Source of the DNA: Nelumbo lutea
Lineage: Eukaryota; Streptophyta; Magnoliopsida; Proteales; Nelumbonaceae
Direction of reading: 5' to 3'
Length of the DNA stretch: 64,000 nucleotides
NCBI GenBank assembly: GCA_022828595.1
Contig: JAKGHH010000007.1
Location: 36,084,356 to 36,148,355 of the forward strand
The notes below the pieces were generated by a model. That model was given only the letters and a program-made list of their open reading frames with translations. It had not been told where the DNA came from and ran no database searches. The position numbers were made by a program, and so were the translations under genes. Positions 59,604 to 64,000 of this stretch are shown piece by piece. The stretch's first letter is position 1. Every line of letters starts with the position of its first letter.

Positions 59604-59784
59604 TCTAGGTTTGTCAACCTTGAGATTTTTTTTTCGGCCTTCATTGCCAGTTTTTCGTGTTTTTCTCTTCTGGCCTTCAGTGTTGATCTGTAACCAGAAG
59701 TGTTCCTTTATTCTCCTTTATTCCGGCCAGTTCTTCCCTCCTTTATTCTCCTTTCCTGTTGGCCTTATTTTTCCTCCATTAACA

Positions 59785-62700
59785 ATGTCCGACATGATTG
59801 CAACAAGTGCTCCCGTCCAAACTGATGAAGGAGCAACAAATTCTCATCTTGACACTGGTGATTTGCGGAATATTCAGGCAACATATAGATTGAATGGCCA
59901 GAACTACTTGAAGTGGTCACAACTAGTGCGTACCTATTTGAAGGGAAAAGGAAAAATTAGTCACCTTCTTGGAACAGGGCCAAAGTTGGGCGAGCCAAAT
60001 TTTGATGCTTGGGACGAAGAGGACTCCATGATTATGTCATCGTTGTGGAGTTCAATGACACCCGAGATCAGTGATACTTGTATGTTTCTTCCCTCTGCAA
60101 AGGCTATTTGGGATGCTGTCCGACAATCCTATTCCAAAGCCCATGACGCTGCTCGTGTCTATGAGGTCAAAGTGAAGACAGTGGTAGCCAAACAAGGGAG
60201 CATAAGTGTTATAGAGTATGCAAATCTGTTGCAAAATTTATGGCATGAGCTTGATCATTATCGGGTTCTTGAGACAAAGTTCCCTGATGATGCTGTGATC
60301 TTGAAGAATTTTATTGAAAGAGATAGGGTGTATGATGTTTTGGTCGGACTGAATGCTGAATTTGATCAGGTCCGAATACAAATTCTTGGAAAAGAAGAAG
60401 TGCCTCCATTGAATGAAGTCATAGCCCTTGTCAGAGCTGAGGAAAGCCGCCGTGAAATCATGCTTGAGCCTAAAGATCCCGAAGGCTCAGCCATGGTGGC
60501 AAGGGGAGAAAGTTACAGTGGTTCAAAGGGTGAGAACAATCACAACTTGGCTCGTGACACAACTACCCGTGACTCTAACGATAACCTCTGGTGCACCTAT
60601 TGCAAGAAGCCCAGACACACAAAAGATCGGTGCTGGAAATTTCATGGGAAGCCTCCCACATCTAGCAAGGAATGGGAACATCGAGGAGTTTCAAAAGGAG
60701 TTCAACAGGCCCATAATGTCTCCACAACCCCGCAGCAAGAACACTAAAGTCAGGGACCATTTAATGATGAAGAAATTGAAAGGCTAAGGAGCTTCTTGAA
60801 ATCCTTGAAACTAGGAAGTGGTTCTACCTCTCTTGCTCTCTCAGGTGAGTCTTTATCTCTAGGATTACATGCCTCGGCTAGTGTTTTTCCATGGATTCTT
60901 GATTCTGGAGCTACTGACCACATGACACCCTCTTCACTACATTTTCTCACCTATACACCCTGTCCTAGTAATAGAAAAATTTCTGTTGCTGATGGTTCTT
61001 TCACCACAGTGGCAGGGATTGGGAATATTCAAATTACTCCATCCCTATTGCTTAAAAATGTGCTTCATGTTCCTAAGTTATCCACTAGCCTTATCTCTAT
61101 AAATAAACTTACCCAGGATGTGAATTGCAATGTTGTGTTCTTTCCTTCTTACTTGTATTTCAGGACCAGGTTTCGGGGAAGAAGATTGGACTTGCTAAGG
61201 AAAGGGATGGACTCTACTACCTTGAAGCAACCAGCAAACCATCTCACACTGTTATGCATGTCACACACGAGTCATTCTTATCTACCTCCAATAAAGATTT
61301 AATTTGGCGTCATCATTTTCGTTTCGGTCATCCTTCATTTCCTGTTTCAAAAACAATGCTTCCTTCCTTGTTTAAAGGAATTGACGTTGAAACCTTTCAT
61401 TGTGATGTTTGTGAACTTGCTAAGCACAAAAGGGTTTCTTTCCCAATCAGCAATAAAAGATCTTCAACTCCTTTTTATTTGATTCATTCGGATATCTGGG
61501 GCCCTTCTCAAATTCCCAAATTACTGGTTCTAGATGGTTCGTCACCTTTATTGACGATTGCACTAGGGTCACATGGATTTTTCTTCTTAAGTCTAAATCT
61601 AATGTGGGTACGATTCTTCCCAACTTTCATAACATGGTCCAAACTCAGTTTGGTGTGAGAATTAAAAGGTTTTGATATGATAATGCTACAAATTATTTTA
61701 ATCAGAATTTGTCCCCATTTTCTCAAAAAGAAAGCATTGTGCATGAATCCTCCTGTGTTAACACTTCCCAACAGAATGGGATAGTTGGGAGAAAAAATGG
61801 CCATCTTTTGCAAACCACCGGAGCCTTTCTCTTTCAAAATCAGGTGCCAAAACAATATTGGGGGGAAGCTGTCCTTATTGCTGCCTACACCATAAATAGA
61901 CCACCATCTAAAGTTCTTGACAACCGAAGCCCAATACAAGTCCTTTCTCAATTTTACCCTGATATTCGAACTTCAAATAATCTCACACCAAGAATTTTTG
62001 GCTGCACTGCCTTTGTTCATGTCCATAATAAGGGAAAATTAGACACACGAGCAATCAAGTGTGTCTTCTTGGGATATTCCCCAACTCAGAAAGGTTATAA
62101 ATGTTATCATCCAGCCACCAAAAAATTCTACACCTCCATCGATGTCACATTTGAGGAAGGAAAATCTTTTTTCACTCAACCTTATCTTCAAGGGGAGCCC
62201 TCATTAATGGAAGATAAGGCCTCGGATCTATGGGTCACAAGTTCTTTCTCTCTAGATGTATTACCCTCCTCACAGACATCCAATCGTCAAGAATCACATC
62301 CCTCTGAGTCACATTCCTCTAAGCCCCACATTCCTGAGTCTCAACAAGAGTCAAACAACCCGACCATTGAACCAAATTCGGACAATGTTAACCCCACGAA
62401 TAATGTGCATGATAATGTGAGATATATGTAGGTTTACTCTAGGAGAAGAAATCTAGATCCTCAACTTGTGCGAGTCCAAGATTCAACTCCTAATCCTAGA
62501 ACAGAGGGATGCTCAGAACTTGAACCTACACCTTCACAGTCTGAGTATGGGTATGTCCTACCTATTGCATTGAGAAAAGGAACCAGAGAATGTACTAAAC
62601 GCCCATTGTACCCTTTAGCCAAATCTGTATCATTCCAAATATTCTCTAAATCCCATAAAAGTTTTCTAGCCAGCCTTAACACCATTCCAATTCCTAATAC

Positions 62701-63626
62701 TCTAGCCAAGGCACTTTCTAATAAGGAGTGGAGAAAAGCCATGAGAGTGGAAATGGAGGCACTAGAAAAAAAAACACATGGAAAGTTGTGGATCTACCAA
62801 GAAACAAGAAGACGGTAGGTTGTAAATGGGTGTTCACAATTAAGTACAAATCTGATGGGTCATTAGAAAGGTACAAAGCATGACTGGTAGCCAAGGGATA
62901 TACACAGACTTATGGGGTAGATTATCAGGAGACTTTTTCCCCAGTAGCTAAAATGAATATAGTAAGGGTGTTACTGTCGTTGGCTACTAACTATAATTGG
63001 GATTTGCAACAGTTTGATGTAAAGAATGCGTTTCTCCATGGTGATCTAGAAGAGGAGATATACATGGACATTCCACTGGGTTTTGGAGAAGGCATTAAAG
63101 GGAACAAAGTTTGTAGGTTGAAGAAAGCACTATACGGTCTCAAACAATCTCCAAGAGCATGGTTTGGAAGGTTTACGAAGGTGATGCTTAGTACAGGTTA
63201 CAAGCAAAGTCAAGGTGACCACACATTGTTTATCAAACACACAGCCTCAGGGGGAGTTATTGCACTATTAGTCTATGTGGACGATATAATCGTTGCTGGG
63301 AATGATAAAAAAGAGAAGGAAGCATTAAAAAACTGCCTTGCCAGAGAATTTGAGATAAAAGACTTGGGGAGACTAAAGTATTTTCTCGGAATTGAAGTTG
63401 CACATTCTAAATAAGGCATTTTTATCTCTCAACAAAAGTATGTTGTTGATCTTTTGAGAGAAACAAGAAATATGGCATGTAAACCAGCTTCCACGCTTAT
63501 AGATCCCAATCATAAACTTGGAGAGGCCAACGAGAATGCAAGTGTAGACAAGGAGATGTTCCAAAGACTAGTTGGAAAACTCATTTATCTTGCACATACA
63601 CGACCGCATATTGCATATGCTGTAAG
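59785..63626 (+). pseudogene. Ty1/copia gag-pol, nearly full length but inactivated
   Basis: Gag starts at 59785 (MSDMIATSAPVQTDEG); UBN2-type gag (NYLKWSQLVRTYLKGKGKI) ends in a zinc knuckle CTYCKKPRHTKDRC near 60595. Pol: protease DSGATDH (60900), integrase HHCC (HHFRFGHP...CDVCELAKHKR), core with SDIWGP and YDN, RT with FDVKNAFLHGDLEEEIYM, KKALYGLKQSPRAWF and the YVDD site (63277), then KYFLGIEVAHSK and the start of RNase H (LAHTRPHIAYAVS), cut at 63627. In-frame stops: 60745 (TAA), 61673 (TGA), 62429 (TAG), 62881 (TGA), 63412 (TAA). Frame shifts: near 61160, 61520 and 62780 (A run). The expected catalytic Glu of integrase is Gly at 61787-61789. Dead. Confidence 0.95.
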
Positions 63627-63974
63627 TGTAATAGTAGAAACCACTATTTGCTAATTCAGTCAAGCTTCTTGTAAGAGAAAGAGGGGGAAGGTGAAGATTT
63701 CAGCAATAGAGAAGGATGGAGAAGAAGAAAAGAGTAGGAGGTCAACTAGAGTTATGGGAAAGATAACCCTAGCCACCAGCCCCTCATTATATTTATATTT
63801 AACTTAAAGATGAGATATTACAAGGATGCCCTTAGTAGGGCAGCTACTTAAACTGAATAGTCACAACTTAAAAAAATAAAAACTAATGGGCCAAAGGACT
63901 AACAACTTCCTAATTAAATAAAACAAACAAAAAACAAATCGGGCCCTCAACAAAACAAATCGGCCCACTCAACA
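63627..63974 (-). mobile_element. LTR of a second copia element, antisense, inserted in RNase H
   Basis: Plus-strand ends TGTAATAG...CTCAACA give TG...CA borders over 348 bp. Immediately after it, on the minus strand, lies the copia polypurine tract (complement of CTCCCCCTCAAG, 63975-63986), so this is the 3' LTR of a minus-strand element whose body continues beyond the window. The left border falls inside the RNase H reading frame of the host copia. The target duplication cannot be tested, as the other end is outside. Confidence 0.8.
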
Positions 63975-64000
63975 CTCCCCCTCAAGTTGGGAGTAAATGC

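Overview
This is plant nuclear DNA from a repeat-rich angiosperm genome, probably a woody dicot or magnoliid; I cannot place it more precisely. The evidence is one intact intron-containing plant gene, GT-AG introns, a telo-box/site II promoter, and the transposon lineages present (Ty1/copia, Ty3/gypsy Tat-type, L1 and RTE LINEs, hAT, Mutator- and Tourist-type MITEs, a TRIM). Most of the window is a transposon graveyard with several layers of nesting.

Genes. The one gene I can call with confidence is 60S ribosomal protein L38 (RPL38), minus strand, three coding exons between 29474 and 27497, 69 residues, with a compact promoter. A second likely gene is on the plus strand: a plastid-targeting-like first exon (53972-54140) and a phase-compatible second exon (56895-56966) around a 2.75 kb intron full of old retroelement pieces. 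A weak exon-like stretch lies at 1728-1813.

Layout. 1-5.3 kb: a 270-bp TRIM retroelement and old copies of a local repeat. 5.4-15.9 kb: a duplicated block with Tat-type gypsy pieces (antisense ORF region, two 384-bp LTR copies, an integrase relic) and a twice-copied hAT-type MITE. 16-27 kb: MITEs, a LINE/SINE tail, an RTE tail, a hAT transposase relic and a 1.1 kb hAT-type element. 27.4-29.6 kb: RPL38. 29.6-33.4 kb: terminal-inverted-repeat and foldback elements, one split by a Tourist-like element that carries a 14-bp minisatellite. 33.6-38.2 kb: an antisense L1 relic into which a 1949-bp solo LTR and three MITEs inserted. 38.8-42 kb: a hAT-type element and mostly unassigned sequence. 42-48.2 kb: an antisense copia relic interrupted by an L1 fragment and a hAT-type MITE, both with target-site duplications. 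48.7-53 kb: a tandem duplication, an unexplained GC-rich island and a hAT (BED finger) relic. 53.3-57.3 kb: the candidate plastid-protein gene with a Mutator-like MITE directly upstream. 58.4-64 kb: an L1 tail and a nearly complete but dead copia element cut at 63627 by an antisense copia LTR.

I found no CRISPR array, operon, tRNA or rRNA gene, and no convincing new system. What is worth keeping is the insertion order, which can be read from many target-site duplications, and a few structural oddities listed as findings. Family assignments come from motif recognition by eye, without database searches.
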